64,000 nt of DNA from JBBSBL01 sp038251325. GTDB taxonomy: Bacteria > Actinomycetota > Thermoleophilia > Solirubrobacterales > Solirubrobacteraceae. Where the stretch lies: NCBI GenBank assembly GCA_038251325.1, contig JBBSBL010000005.1, forward strand, positions 18,327-82,326, written 5' to 3'. Made by a program: the position numbers and the translations under genes. Below are positions 42,960 through 54,191 of the stretch, in pieces. The notes under the pieces were generated by a model. The model was not told the origin of the DNA. It saw only the letters and a list, made by a program, of their open reading frames with translations, and searched no databases. The stretch's first letter is position 1. Every line of letters starts with the position of its first letter.

Positions 42960-43547
42960 GTGCGCCTGCCCGGTCGCGGCGGCGGGGTCGCGCCGGTGGA
43001 CTGGCTCGTGGTCGGGCTCGGGAACCCGGGCGGCGAGTACGTCGGGACGCGCCACAACGTGGGGTTCGAGGCGGCGAACGTCCTGGCCGCGCGGTGGGAG
43101 CTGCCGCGGGCGAGGAAGCGCTTCGCGGGGATGGTGACCGACGGCCGCACCGGGCCGGGCGGCCCGCGGGTCGCGGTGCTGCTGCCCCAGACCTTCATGA
43201 ACGACGCCGGGCGCTCCGCCGGCCCGGCTCGCGGCGCCTACGGCGTGGAGCTCGAGCGGGTGCTCGTGCTCCACGACGAGATCGACCTGCCGTTCGGCGA
43301 GGTCCGCACCCGCGTCGGCGGCGGCCTGGCCGGCCACAACGGGCTGAAGTCGCTGAAGCGCGAGCTCGGCGGGCCGGGCTTCGCCCGCGTGCGGATCGGG
43401 GTCGACCGCCCGCCGACCACCGACCCCGACCGCGTCGCCGCCTACGTCCTGGGCCGCTTCCGCGAGCCGAGGGCCGACGTCGAACTGCTCGTCGAGCGCG
43501 CGGCCGACGCGGCCGAGCGGGTGGTGATGGGGGAAGCGGAGGGGTAG
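42960..43547 (+). CDS. pth: Peptidyl-tRNA hydrolase
   Basis: A 195-aa enzyme that recycles peptidyl-tRNA by cleaving the ester bond. VGLGNPGGEYVGTRHNVGFEA carries the catalytic His and conserved Asn; QTFMNDAGRS and HDEIDLPFGEVR hold the Asp and binding residues; GLAGHNGLKSL is the last signature. GTG 42960 follows rplY by 6 nt, and GTG 42996 would remove 12 non-conserved residues. Confidence 0.95.
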   Translation: MRLPGRGGGVAPVDWLVVGLGNPGGEYVGTRHNVGFEAANVLAARWELPRARKRFAGMVTDGRTGPGGPRVAVLLPQTFMNDAGRSAGPARGAYGVELERVLVLHDEIDLPFGEVRTRVGGGLAGHNGLKSLKRELGGPGFARVRIGVDRPPTTDPDRVAAYVLGRFREPRADVELLVERAADAAERVVMGEAEG

Positions 43548-43566
43548 GGGGGGATCGCGCCCCCCC
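43547..43566 (+). terminator. G7/C7 hairpin after pth
   Basis: GGGGGGG (43547-43553, starting at the last base of the pth stop) pairs with CCCCCCC (43560-43566) around ATCGCG. It sits just before the mfd -10 box and probably ends the rplY-pth transcript. Confidence 0.55.
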
Positions 43567-43571
43567 CCTCG

Positions 43572-43577
43572 TAGACT
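43572..43577 (+). promoter_or_regulatory. -10 box of mfd
   Basis: TAGACT is 24 nt before GTG 43602. A 9-bp inverted repeat (TCGAGCACG at 43577-43585, CGTGCTCGA at 43618-43626) lies just downstream, spanning the first candidate start. Confidence 0.45.
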
Positions 43578-43601
43578 CGAGCACGACCCCGGCCGCGCCC
43601 C

Positions 43602-46973
<3,372 letters not shown>

Positions 46974-46979
46974 CTCCGC

Positions 46980-46985
46980 TACCAT
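46980..46985 (+). promoter_or_regulatory. -10 box of the PPIase gene
   Basis: TACCAT ends 11 nt before GTG 46997 and lies in the mfd-PPIase junction. It supports the later of two in-frame starts. Confidence 0.45.
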
Positions 46986-46996
46986 CGCCGCTGCTC

Positions 46997-48289
46997 GTGT
47001 CTCTGAGGCTCAAGGTTCTCCCGGCGCTCGGCGCCTTTTTCGTGTCTGCGGCGCTTTTGGCGGCGTGTGGGGGCGGCGTTCCCGGCAACGCGGTGGCCAC
47101 CGTCGACGGCACGCCGATCACCAAGGACGACTTCAACCACTGGCTGGGGATCGCCGCGCGCTCCTCCCAGCAGGCGCCCGGTGCGAAGGCGGCGGTCGCC
47201 CCGCTCCCGCCGAACTTCACCGCGTGCATCGCCGCCAAGCGCCTGCAGCTGCCCAAGCCCGCACAGGGGCAGCCGAAGATCTCGGACACCCAGATCAAGG
47301 CGCAGTGCCAGAGCGAGTTCGACATGCTGCGCGACCAGGTCATGCAGCTGCTCATCTCCTCCCAGTGGATCGAGCAGCAGGCCTCCGACCTCGGGATCCA
47401 GGCCTCCGACGCGGACGTCCAGAAGCAGTTCCAGAAGACCAAGAAGCAGGCGTTCCCGAACGAGGCGGACTACAAGAAGTTCCTGGCCCAGTCCGGGCAG
47501 AGCGAGCAGGACATCCTCTTCCGGGTCCGCGTCGACTACCTCTCCAACAAGATCCGCGCCAAGATCACCAAGGGCAAGGACCAGGTCACCGACGCGCAGG
47601 TCGCCGCCTACTTCGCCAAGAACAAGTCCCAGTACGCGCAGCCTGAGAAGCGCGACATCAACGTCATCCTCACCAAGACCAAGGCGCAGGCCGAGCGGGC
47701 CAAGGCCGCGGTCCAGGGCGGCCAGAGCTGGGCGGCCGCGGCGAAGCGGTACTCGACCGACCCGCAGAGCAAGAACACCGGGGGCCAGCTCAAGGGCGTG
47801 ACGAAGGGCCAGCAGGACCGGGCGCTGGACAGCGCCGCGTTCACCGCGCAGAAGGGCAAGATCGGCGGCCCGGTGAAGGGCTCCTTCGGCTGGTACATCT
47901 TCCAGGTGACGAACATCACGCCGGGGCGGCAGCAGACGCTGACCGAGGTCAAGCCCTCGATCCGCCAGCTGCTCGTCTCCCAGGGCCAGCAGAAGGCGCT
48001 GAACACCTTCGTCACCGACTTCCAGAAGCGCTGGCAGGGCAAGACCGACTGCCGCGAGGGCTACGTGGTGCAGAGCTGCAAGAACGCGCCGAAGCCCAAG
48101 GCGACGACCGGGCAGGTCCCCGGCCAGGCGCCCCAGCCGGGCCAGCAGGCCCCGCAGCAGGGTCAGACGCCGCAGCAGCAGACGCCGCAGCAGCAGGCGC
48201 CGCAGCAGCAGGCGCCACAGCAGCAGGCCCCGCAGCAGCAGGCCCCGCAGCAGCAGGCCCCGCCGCCGTCGCAGGCGCCCTCGCCCTGA
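46997..48289 (+). CDS. SurA/PrsA-like peptidyl-prolyl isomerase lipoprotein
   Basis: A 430-aa exported foldase. A lipoprotein signal with lipobox LAAC is followed by a SurA-N-like helical domain and a parvulin domain (about 225-325, with RDINVILTKTKAQAERA, STDPQSKNTGGQLKG and GSFGWYIFQV). The C-terminus is a (PQQQA)n repeat tail. It should help extracytoplasmic proteins fold. GTG 46997 was chosen because TACCAT is 11 nt upstream and it gives a normal lipoprotein signal; GTG 46970 overlaps the mfd stop. Confidence 0.9.
   Translation: MSLRLKVLPALGAFFVSAALLAACGGGVPGNAVATVDGTPITKDDFNHWLGIAARSSQQAPGAKAAVAPLPPNFTACIAAKRLQLPKPAQGQPKISDTQIKAQCQSEFDMLRDQVMQLLISSQWIEQQASDLGIQASDADVQKQFQKTKKQAFPNEADYKKFLAQSGQSEQDILFRVRVDYLSNKIRAKITKGKDQVTDAQVAAYFAKNKSQYAQPEKRDINVILTKTKAQAERAKAAVQGGQSWAAAAKRYSTDPQSKNTGGQLKGVTKGQQDRALDSAAFTAQKGKIGGPVKGSFGWYIFQVTNITPGRQQTLTEVKPSIRQLLVSQGQQKALNTFVTDFQKRWQGKTDCREGYVVQSCKNAPKPKATTGQVPGQAPQPGQQAPQQGQTPQQQTPQQQAPQQQAPQQQAPQQQAPQQQAPPPSQAPSP
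48170..48259 (+). repeat. Six 15-bp tandem repeats coding for PQQQA/T
   Basis: Units of CCGCAGCAGCAGRCS start at 48170, 48185, 48200, 48215, 48230 and 48245. They are purely coding and give a Gln-rich C-terminal tail to the PPIase lipoprotein. Copy number is likely to vary. Confidence 0.9.
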
Positions 48290-49092
48290 GCGGGTCGGCC
48301 GAGGCCGCCGCCGCGCTGGAGCGTCTCGACGCGCTGACCCGCCGGCTGCGCCGCGAGTGCCCGTGGGACCGCGAGCAGGACGAGCGCTCGATCGTGCCGC
48401 ACACGCTCGAGGAGGCCTACGAGCTCGCGGACGCCGCGCAGGCGGGCGACGACGCCAAGCTCCTCGACGAGCTCGGCGACGTCCTCTTCCAGGTCCACTT
48501 CCTCGCGCTCCTGCTCGAGGAGCGCGGCACCGGCGATCTCGCGGCTGTGGCCGACCACTGCCGCCGGAAGCTGATCCGGCGCCATCCGCACGTCTTCGGG
48601 GAGGCCGAGGCGGCGAGCGCCGGCGAGGTCCTGGCCAACTGGGACCGGATCAAGGCCGATGAGCCCGGCCGCGAACGGGGCGTCTTCGGCGAGGTGCCGG
48701 AGAACCTCCCCGGCCTGCTCCACGCCCGGAAGGTCCAGCGGCGCGCCGCCACCAGCGGGTTCGACTTCCCCGGGGTGGAGGGGCCGCTGGCCGCGGTCGA
48801 GGGCGAGCTCGAGGAGCTCGAGGGCGCGCTCGCCGCCGGCGACCGCGACGAGCTCTTCGGCGAGGTCGGCGACGTGCTCTTCGCCGTGGTCAACCTGGCA
48901 CGGAAGCTGCGGGTCGATCCGGAGCTCGCGCTCCGGGCCTCCAGCACCCGCTTCCGCGGCCGGGTCGAGCGCGCCGCGGAGGAGGCCGCACGGGACGGCC
49001 GCGAATGGAACGATTGCTCGCCGGACGAGCAGCTCGCCTATTACGCGCGGGCCCGTATGGAGATCGACGAAGGAGCCGACCCGCAGCCATGA
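48286..49092 (+). CDS. mazG: MazG nucleoside triphosphate pyrophosphohydrolase, apparent CTG start
   Basis: A 268-aa house-cleaning enzyme that hydrolyses NTPs to NMPs. Conserved LERLDALTRRLRRECPWDREQ and LEEAYELADAA, then DELGDVLFQVHF with its Glu/Asp metal site, and a second MazG domain with GEVGDVLFAVVN. The conserved N-terminus extends upstream of the first GTG (48394), and no ATG, GTG or TTG precedes it in the gap. CTG 48286 overlaps the PPIase stop as CTGA, mirroring the ATGA/GTGA pattern here, so it is my start choice. Confidence 0.88.
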   Translation: MSGSAEAAAALERLDALTRRLRRECPWDREQDERSIVPHTLEEAYELADAAQAGDDAKLLDELGDVLFQVHFLALLLEERGTGDLAAVADHCRRKLIRRHPHVFGEAEAASAGEVLANWDRIKADEPGRERGVFGEVPENLPGLLHARKVQRRAATSGFDFPGVEGPLAAVEGELEELEGALAAGDRDELFGEVGDVLFAVVNLARKLRVDPELALRASSTRFRGRVERAAEEAARDGREWNDCSPDEQLAYYARARMEIDEGADPQP

Positions 49093-50369
49093 GCGCCATC
49101 GAGCAGGTCCACGCCCGCCAGATCGTGGACTCCCGGGGCAATCCCACCGTCGAGGTGGAGGTCGCGCTCGCCTCCGGCGCGTGGGGCCGGGCCGCGGTCC
49201 CGTCGGGCGCTTCGACCGGCGAGTTCGAGGCCACCGAGTTGCGCGACGGCGGCGAGCGGTGGCTCGGCAAGGGCGTGACCGGCGCGGTGGCGAACGTCAA
49301 CACCGAGATCGCCGAGGCGGTCAAGGGGCGCGAGGCGGGCAACCAGGCCGGCCTCGATCGGGCGCTCATCGAGCTCGACGGCACGCCGACCAAGTCGCGC
49401 CTCGGGGCCAACGCGATCCTCGGGGTCTCGCTCGCCACCGCGCACGCGGCGGCCGCCGAGGAGCGCGTCCCGCTGTGGCGCTACCTCGGTGGCGAGGCGG
49501 CACACGTCCTGCCCGTCCCGATGATGAACGTGCTCAACGGCGGCGCCCACGCCGACAACAAGGTCGACTTCCAGGAGTTCATGATCGTCCCGTGGGGCGC
49601 GCCGAGCTTCTCCGAGGCGCTGCGGATCGGCGCCGAGGTCTTCCACACGCTGAAGGCCACGCTGAAGGATCGGGCGCTCTCGACCGCGGTCGGAGACGAG
49701 GGCGGCTTCGCCCCGGATCTCGTCTCCAACGAGGCCGCGCTCGCCGCGCTGGTCACCTCGATCGAGGCGGCGGGCTACGCGCCGGGCGACGACGTGGCGA
49801 TCGCGCTCGACCCGGCGACGAGCGAGATCGAGCGCGACGGGCGCTACTACCTCGAGGCCGAGGGCCGCTCGCTGAGCGCTGAGGAGATGGCCGCCTACTG
49901 GACCGACCTCTGCGCCCGCTATCCCGTCATCTCGATCGAGGACGGCATGGCCGAGGAGGACTGGGCCGGGTGGGCGCGGCTCACCACCGCCATCGGCGAC
50001 CGGGTCCAGCTCGTCGGCGACGACCTCTTCGTGACGAACACCGAGCGCCTGCAGCGCGGCATCGACGAGGGCGTGGCGAACTCCATCCTCGTGAAGGTGA
50101 ACCAGATCGGCACGCTGACCGAGACGCTCGAGGCCGTCCGCACGGCCCGGGAGGCCGGGTACACCGCGGTGATGTCGCATCGCTCGGGCGAGACCGAGGA
50201 CGTGACGATCGCCGACCTCGCCGTGGCCACCGGCTGCGGTCAGATCAAGACCGGCGCTCCGTCGCGCTCCGATCGCGTGGCGAAGTACAACCAGCTGCTG
50301 CGGATCGAGGAGGCGCTGGGCGACCGCGCCGTCTTCCCCGGGCGCGGAGCCTTCCGGGCGCACGGCTGA
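49089..50369 (+). CDS. eno: Enolase
   Basis: A 426-aa glycolytic enzyme converting 2-phosphoglycerate to PEP. IEQVHARQIVDSRGNPTVEVEV opens the N-terminal domain, GASTGEFEA is a substrate loop, and the signature SHRSGETED with GQIKTGAPSRSDRVAKYNQLLRI is at the C-terminus. ATG 49089 overlaps the mazG stop in ATGA. Confidence 0.98.
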   Translation: MSAIEQVHARQIVDSRGNPTVEVEVALASGAWGRAAVPSGASTGEFEATELRDGGERWLGKGVTGAVANVNTEIAEAVKGREAGNQAGLDRALIELDGTPTKSRLGANAILGVSLATAHAAAAEERVPLWRYLGGEAAHVLPVPMMNVLNGGAHADNKVDFQEFMIVPWGAPSFSEALRIGAEVFHTLKATLKDRALSTAVGDEGGFAPDLVSNEAALAALVTSIEAAGYAPGDDVAIALDPATSEIERDGRYYLEAEGRSLSAEEMAAYWTDLCARYPVISIEDGMAEEDWAGWARLTTAIGDRVQLVGDDLFVTNTERLQRGIDEGVANSILVKVNQIGTLTETLEAVRTAREAGYTAVMSHRSGETEDVTIADLAVATGCGQIKTGAPSRSDRVAKYNQLLRIEEALGDRAVFPGRGAFRAHG

Positions 50370-50383
50370 GGCGGCGGCCCGGC

Positions 50384-50818
50384 GTGTCCACCGTCGCCCC
50401 GGCCCGGCACCTGCTCCGCGCGAAGGATCTGATGGACGCCCGCTACCGGGAGCCGCTCGACGTGGCGACGCTCGCCCGGGCGGCGCGGTGCTCCCCGGCT
50501 CACTTCAGCCGCGAGTTTCGCCGGACCTTCGGGGAGACGCCGCACCAGTACCTCCTGACGCGGCGGATGGAGCGGGCGGCGGCGCTGCTGCGCACCACCG
50601 ACCGCTCGGTCGCCGACGTCTGTCTCACCGTCGGGCTCGCGAGCGTCGGCTCGTTCACGACGAGCTTCGGTCGCACCTTCGGCATGTCCCCGACCGCCTA
50701 CCGGGCCGCCCATCCGCCGGCGACGACGCGGGCGCGGATCCCGACCTGCGTGCTGCAGGCGTGGGCGCGCCCGCAGTCGAGCAGGTTTGGAGAAGACAGC
50801 CGCTCCTCGCCCGGCTAG
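50384..50818 (+). CDS. AraC-type helix-turn-helix regulator
   Basis: A 144-aa protein that is nearly only the AraC DNA-binding domain. LDVATLARAARCSPAHFSREFRRTFGETPHQYLL is the first HTH and SVADVCLTVGLASVGSFTTSFGRTFGMSPTAYR the second. There is no sensor domain, as in stand-alone MarA-like regulators. The VOC gene 43 bp downstream has its own promoter and may be its target. Confidence 0.88.
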   Translation: MSTVAPARHLLRAKDLMDARYREPLDVATLARAARCSPAHFSREFRRTFGETPHQYLLTRRMERAAALLRTTDRSVADVCLTVGLASVGSFTTSFGRTFGMSPTAYRAAHPPATTRARIPTCVLQAWARPQSSRFGEDSRSSPG

Positions 50819-50861
50819 CTTGGCCGGAGACCAGTCCGACCAACCTCCGAGGAGAACCCAG

Positions 50862-51278
50862 ATGATCACGCAGCTCAGCCACGTCAACGTCTGGGTCCAC
50901 GACCAGGACGAGGCCCTCGCCTTCTACACCGACAAGCTCGGGATGGAGCTTCGCGACGACGTCACGCTCGACGAGATGAACTTCCGCTGGCTCACCGTCG
51001 GCCCCCCCGGTCAGCCCGACGTCGCGCTCACCCTCATGGCCGTGCCCGGGCCGCCCGTCTTCGACGCGGACACCGCCGAGCAGATCAGGACGCTGATGGG
51101 GAAGGGCGCCGCGGGTGGACTCTTCTTCTCCACCGACGACTGCCAGGGCACCTACGAGGAGCTCAAGAGCCGCGGGGTCGAGTTCTCCCAGGAGCCGACC
51201 CGTCAGCCCTACGGCATCGACGCCGGGTTCCGGGACACGTCGGGCAACCAGATCCGGCTGGTGCAGGCGACTACGTAG
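50862..51278 (+). CDS. VOC/glyoxalase-family protein
   Basis: A 138-aa vicinal-oxygen-chelate protein with two beta-alpha-beta-beta-beta modules. ITQLSHVNVWVHDQDEALAFYTDKLGMEL is the first and FFSTDDCQGTYEELKSRGVEF the second. Metal ligands would include His7 (LSHVNV) and a late Glu/Gln (GNQIRLVQ). Substrates range from methylglyoxal adducts to antibiotics and cannot be predicted. TAGCTT at 50816-50821 and GAGGAG before ATG 50862 give a normal leadered mRNA. Confidence 0.88.
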   Translation: MITQLSHVNVWVHDQDEALAFYTDKLGMELRDDVTLDEMNFRWLTVGPPGQPDVALTLMAVPGPPVFDADTAEQIRTLMGKGAAGGLFFSTDDCQGTYEELKSRGVEFSQEPTRQPYGIDAGFRDTSGNQIRLVQATT

Positions 51279-51346
51279 CGGGTCGGCGGCTGCACACCGC
51301 CGTGCGGCAGGAAGGAGCTCGGCGGCGGCGAACGAAGGCCCGAGGG

Positions 51347-51730
51347 ATGGAGCCCGCTCGCCGCCGCCGACCCGAGCCTCGCCGGACTGCGCCCCGCGGA
51401 CCGCTGCGCCCGCGCGCCGTTCCGGACGTGGGCGCCGCGGCCCTACGCGTGCGCTGGGACCGTGTCGGCCGGGTCGCGCTCCTCCTGAGCCTCGTCGTCG
51501 TCGCCGCGCTCTACATCGAGCCGCTGACCTCGTGGCTCTCGGCCTGGCAGGAGTCCGGCCAGGCGCAGGCGAAGGTCCAGCGGCTCGAGCGCGAGCACCG
51601 CGCGCTGCTCGCCCAGCGGCGCGCGCTCGACGATCCGCGCGTGCTGGCCCGGGAGGCCCGGCGGCTGGGGATGGTGCTGCCGGGCGAGATCCCGTACGTC
51701 GTCACCGGGCTCCCCGGCGGGTCGCGGTAG
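51347..51730 (+). CDS. DivIC/FtsB-like septum formation initiator
   Basis: A 127-aa bitopic protein. An Arg/Pro-rich cytoplasmic tail is followed by one helix (VALLLSLVVVAALYI), a coiled coil (QAQAKVQRLEREHRALLAQRRAL) and ARRLGMVLPGEIPYVV, a common DivIC end. It would join FtsL and FtsQ in the divisome. Position shortly after enolase matches the usual actinobacterial order. GTG 51302 is an alternative, longer start. Confidence 0.85.
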   Translation: MEPARRRRPEPRRTAPRGPLRPRAVPDVGAAALRVRWDRVGRVALLLSLVVVAALYIEPLTSWLSAWQESGQAQAKVQRLEREHRALLAQRRALDDPRVLAREARRLGMVLPGEIPYVVTGLPGGSR

Positions 51731-51765
51731 CGCGGGCGCGACCCGGCGCTACCCTTCCCGCCCTC

Positions 51766-52086
51766 GTGGCGAGCTTCCAGACGGCGATCTTCCAGTGGGA
51801 GGAGGGCGAGCGGCGCCTGCGCGCGGCGCCGCCCGAGCGGCGCGCGCTGCTGGACCGGGTCGTCGAGTCCGTGGTCGACGCGCTTCGCCGGCGCCTCGGC
51901 GGCCCGTTCACCACGGGCGAGCTTGCTGACCTCTACGCCGAAGGCACCGACTGGTGCCTCGGCGTCGCCGTGCGCGTGGCGCCCGAGACACCTGAGGCCT
52001 GGGACGCCGGGACGGTGGCCGACGCCGCGTTCTTCCGCTATCTGCGCGAGGCCGAGGACTACGCGGGCGGCCGGCGCATCGCGTAG
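51766..52086 (+). CDS. Hypothetical 106-aa protein after divIC
   Basis: A soluble helical protein (FQWEEGERRLRAAPPERRALLDRVVESVVDALRRRL ...). It has no domain I recognise. TACCCT (51750-51755) is 10 nt before GTG 51766, so it may have its own leaderless transcript. LADLYAEGTDWCLGVAVRVAPE suggests a conserved core. Confidence 0.7.
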   Translation: MASFQTAIFQWEEGERRLRAAPPERRALLDRVVESVVDALRRRLGGPFTTGELADLYAEGTDWCLGVAVRVAPETPEAWDAGTVADAAFFRYLREAEDYAGGRRIA

Positions 52087-52866
52087 CTACGTCCCGGAAC
52101 GCACGAAGGCCCAGCGCCGCCCCACGGGCACGAACCCGAGCCGCCGGTACCACGCGCGCGGCCAGTCGTGGGCGTCCGCGATCAGGAACACGAGCTCGCG
52201 CCGCTCCTCGCGCGCGGCGCCGAGGGCGGCGCGGACGACGGCGTTGCCCAGCCCGCGGCCGCGTCCCTCCTCGAGCGTCCCGACGTCGTCGATCTCGGCG
52301 ATCCCCTCGACGTCGCGGTGCAGACGGCAGGCGGAGAGCGGGTCGCTCCCGTCGCCGGGCGCGGCGAAGCGCCGGGTGTCGGCAACGCGTCCGGTCAGCT
52401 CGCTCTCGCCCAGCAACTGGCGCACCGTCTCCTCGTCGCGGACCTGGGGCATGCTGCGCAGCACCCGCCCGAGCAGCGGCCGCAGCTCGTCCAGCGAGGC
52501 TTCGCGCGCGACCGGCGCGTCGGCGTCCGGCGCCGGCAGCGGCGCCGCATCCGGGGGCCGCGTCATCACCACGAGGCTCTCGACCGACCAACCGAGCGCC
52601 GCCAGCTCGGGCGCGAGGCGCTCGCCGAGGGCGTCGTCGGCGACCGTGAGCTTGCGATGTGCAAGCCCGGCGGCGCCCATCAGGCGCTCGGCCTCCGCGG
52701 CCAGGCGTGCGGCCCCGTGACGCCGCGGCGCGGCATCGACCCGGACGAAGTTCAGGTCCCAGACCCGCGGCAGCCGCTCGACCAGCAGCGCCGCGCCCCA
52801 GGGGAAGGTGACGATGTGCTCTGCCCGGCGATCCTCACGCCGCCGCAGCGCGGCGTCGATCCGCAC
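52087..52866 (-). CDS. GNAT-family acetyltransferase
   Basis: A 259-aa protein with a C-terminal GNAT domain. EIDDVGTLEEGRGRGLGNAVVRAAL is the acetyl-CoA-binding motif A, and WYRRLGFVPVGRRWAF the end. The N-terminal half resembles a second, degenerate GNAT fold (FVRVDAAPRRHGAARLAAEAERL). The acceptor substrate is unknown. It is convergent with the 51766 gene, with no space between stop codons. Confidence 0.85.
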   Translation of the reverse strand: MRIDAALRRREDRRAEHIVTFPWGAALLVERLPRVWDLNFVRVDAAPRRHGAARLAAEAERLMGAAGLAHRKLTVADDALGERLAPELAALGWSVESLVVMTRPPDAAPLPAPDADAPVAREASLDELRPLLGRVLRSMPQVRDEETVRQLLGESELTGRVADTRRFAAPGDGSDPLSACRLHRDVEGIAEIDDVGTLEEGRGRGLGNAVVRAALGAAREERRELVFLIADAHDWPRAWYRRLGFVPVGRRWAFVRSGT

Positions 52867-52897
52867 GCGGTCGCGCGCGGAGCCCGTCGCCTCGCGC

Positions 52898-53470
52898 TCA
52901 GTCGTCGTCGTCGTCCGCGTCCGGCCCGGCGCGCCGGATCACGATCTCGTTCTCCTCGATCGTGACCTCGACCGGGCGGTGTCCGGCCCAGTGCTCGGCG
53001 TAGGTCGGGTCGTCCTTGACCGCGGGATCGAGCCACAGCCCGTAGCCCTCCTCGCCGTGGTCGAAGGTGCCCTCCAGCGTGCTGCGGCCCGCGCCCCGGC
53101 GGGTGCGCCCGGACCCGCCGCGGCGCCCGCGGCGCCGGCGCGGCGCCCGAGTCCCGGCGCCGTCCGCGTCGTCCTCCTCCGCCGGCTCCTCCGGCGTCTC
53201 GTCGGCGCGCGCCTCGGCCTCGACCGCGGCCCGCTCGGCCTCCGCCTCGAGCTCCTTGGCGATGAGCGCGTCGTCCTCGGCGCGGAGATCGACCTCGTCG
53301 TCGGTCGCGGCCTCGCCGTTCACGTCGGGAACGAGCCCGTTCTCCCGCTTGAAGCCCTGGATCTGCTGGACGGTGACCTCGAGCTGGTGCGCGATCCACG
53401 CGTCGGTTCGCCCCTGACGGACCCACGTGCGGATCTGGTTGAGCTGGGGGCGCAGCGAGCGGCGGGCCAT
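52898..53470 (-). CDS. Putative DNA-binding protein with acidic linker
   Basis: A 190-aa protein. The N-terminal 45 residues look like a simple HTH (LNQIRTWVRQGRTDAWIAHQLEVTVQQIQGFKRENGL). A long acidic, Glu/Ala-rich stretch and an Arg/Gly-rich basic patch follow, then a beta-rich C-terminus (STLEGTFDHGEEGYGLWLDP). I cannot name the family. ATG 53470 is 9 nt after TAGTCT (53485-53480), suggesting a leaderless mRNA. Confidence 0.7.
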   Translation of the reverse strand: MARRSLRPQLNQIRTWVRQGRTDAWIAHQLEVTVQQIQGFKRENGLVPDVNGEAATDDEVDLRAEDDALIAKELEAEAERAAVEAEARADETPEEPAEEDDADGAGTRAPRRRRGRRGGSGRTRRGAGRSTLEGTFDHGEEGYGLWLDPAVKDDPTYAEHWAGHRPVEVTIEENEIVIRRAGPDADDDDD

Positions 53471-53544
53471 CGGCGGCGGAGACTAGCGAAACTGGCCGGG
53501 CGGACGGCGCTCGGCCGCGGTGCGTGGGCGCCCGGTGTCGGCGC

Positions 53545-53573
53545 TTGCGCAGCACCCACCCGCCTGCTTTAGT
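53545..53573 (+). promoter_or_regulatory. csrA promoter (-35 TTGCGC, 17 bp, -10 TTTAGT)
   Basis: TTGCGC at 53545-53550 and TTTAGT at 53568-53573 have the ideal 17-bp spacing. The leader of about 27 nt carries AGAGAGG before ATG 53607. This is the clearest two-box promoter in the window. Confidence 0.6.
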
Positions 53574-53606
53574 GGCGCCCTCCCGCGGCCAGAGAGGCGC
53601 TCCGCC

Positions 53607-53882
53607 ATGCTCGTCCTCACGAGGAAGTCGAATCAGAGCATCATGATCGGCGACGAGGTCGAGGTGAGTGTCCTCGCGATCATGGGCGAGAAGGTCCGGA
53701 TCGGAATCGCTGCGCCCCGCTCGGTGCCGGTCTTCCGCAAGGAGGTCTACATCGAGATCCAACGCGACGCGGCCGGGGAGCCATCCGAGGCGGTGAGCGC
53801 GACGGCCGCGACCGACGGAGCCGCCCGAGACGAGGTCGACGCCGCGCTGCGGCGGCTCACCGGCGACGAGCCGGCCGCCTAG
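53607..53882 (+). CDS. csrA: Carbon storage regulator CsrA
   Basis: A 91-aa RNA-binding translational regulator. MLVLTRKSNQSIMIGDEVEVSVLAIMGEKVRIGI and the VPVFRKEVYIEIQ strand are textbook CsrA. A 30-residue Ala/Glu/Asp-rich tail goes beyond the usual ~61-75 aa. CsrA often controls flagellin translation, but no flagellar gene or FliW is near. CsrA is uncommon in classical actinobacteria and supports a deep-branching host. Confidence 0.96.
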   Translation: MLVLTRKSNQSIMIGDEVEVSVLAIMGEKVRIGIAAPRSVPVFRKEVYIEIQRDAAGEPSEAVSATAATDGAARDEVDAALRRLTGDEPAA

Positions 53883-53897
53883 CGTCGCGCGGGCGGG

Positions 53898-54137
53898 TCA
53901 GCCCAGCGCGATGTAGAGCACCTGGAACATCGCCAGGGTCACGCCCACGGCCGTGCCGACGATCGCCAGGACCAGCAGGATGAAGCGGAAGGTGCCGGCC
54001 TTGTGGATGCGCTCGGTCTGGCGCCGGCGAGAGCGGGCCGCGGCGTCACGACGCAGCCGCTCACGGCGGTTGCGCTCGAGTTGCATCTCCTCGTAGAAGG
54101 CCTCCTCGAACGAGGCGCTGTCCTGACGCATCCTCAT
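53898..54137 (-). CDS. Small membrane protein, unknown
   Basis: A 79-aa protein: a charged Arg/Glu-rich helix (about 5-50) followed by one C-terminal membrane helix (FILLVLAIVGTAVGVTLAMFQVLYIAL). I recognise no family. ATG 54137 is 10 nt after TAGGGT (54153-54148), which decides for this start over a longer one. Confidence 0.7.
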   Translation of the reverse strand: MRMRQDSASFEEAFYEEMQLERNRRERLRRDAAARSRRRQTERIHKAGTFRFILLVLAIVGTAVGVTLAMFQVLYIALG

Positions 54138-54191
54138 GCCGAGAGCAACCCTACCAGCGGGTCTGGGTTTCACCGGCCCGGAGCGGGCGGC

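Noticed and set aside
48170..48259. Repeats as a CRISPR array
   Set aside because: Units are 15 bp, directly tandem without spacers and in frame with a protein.
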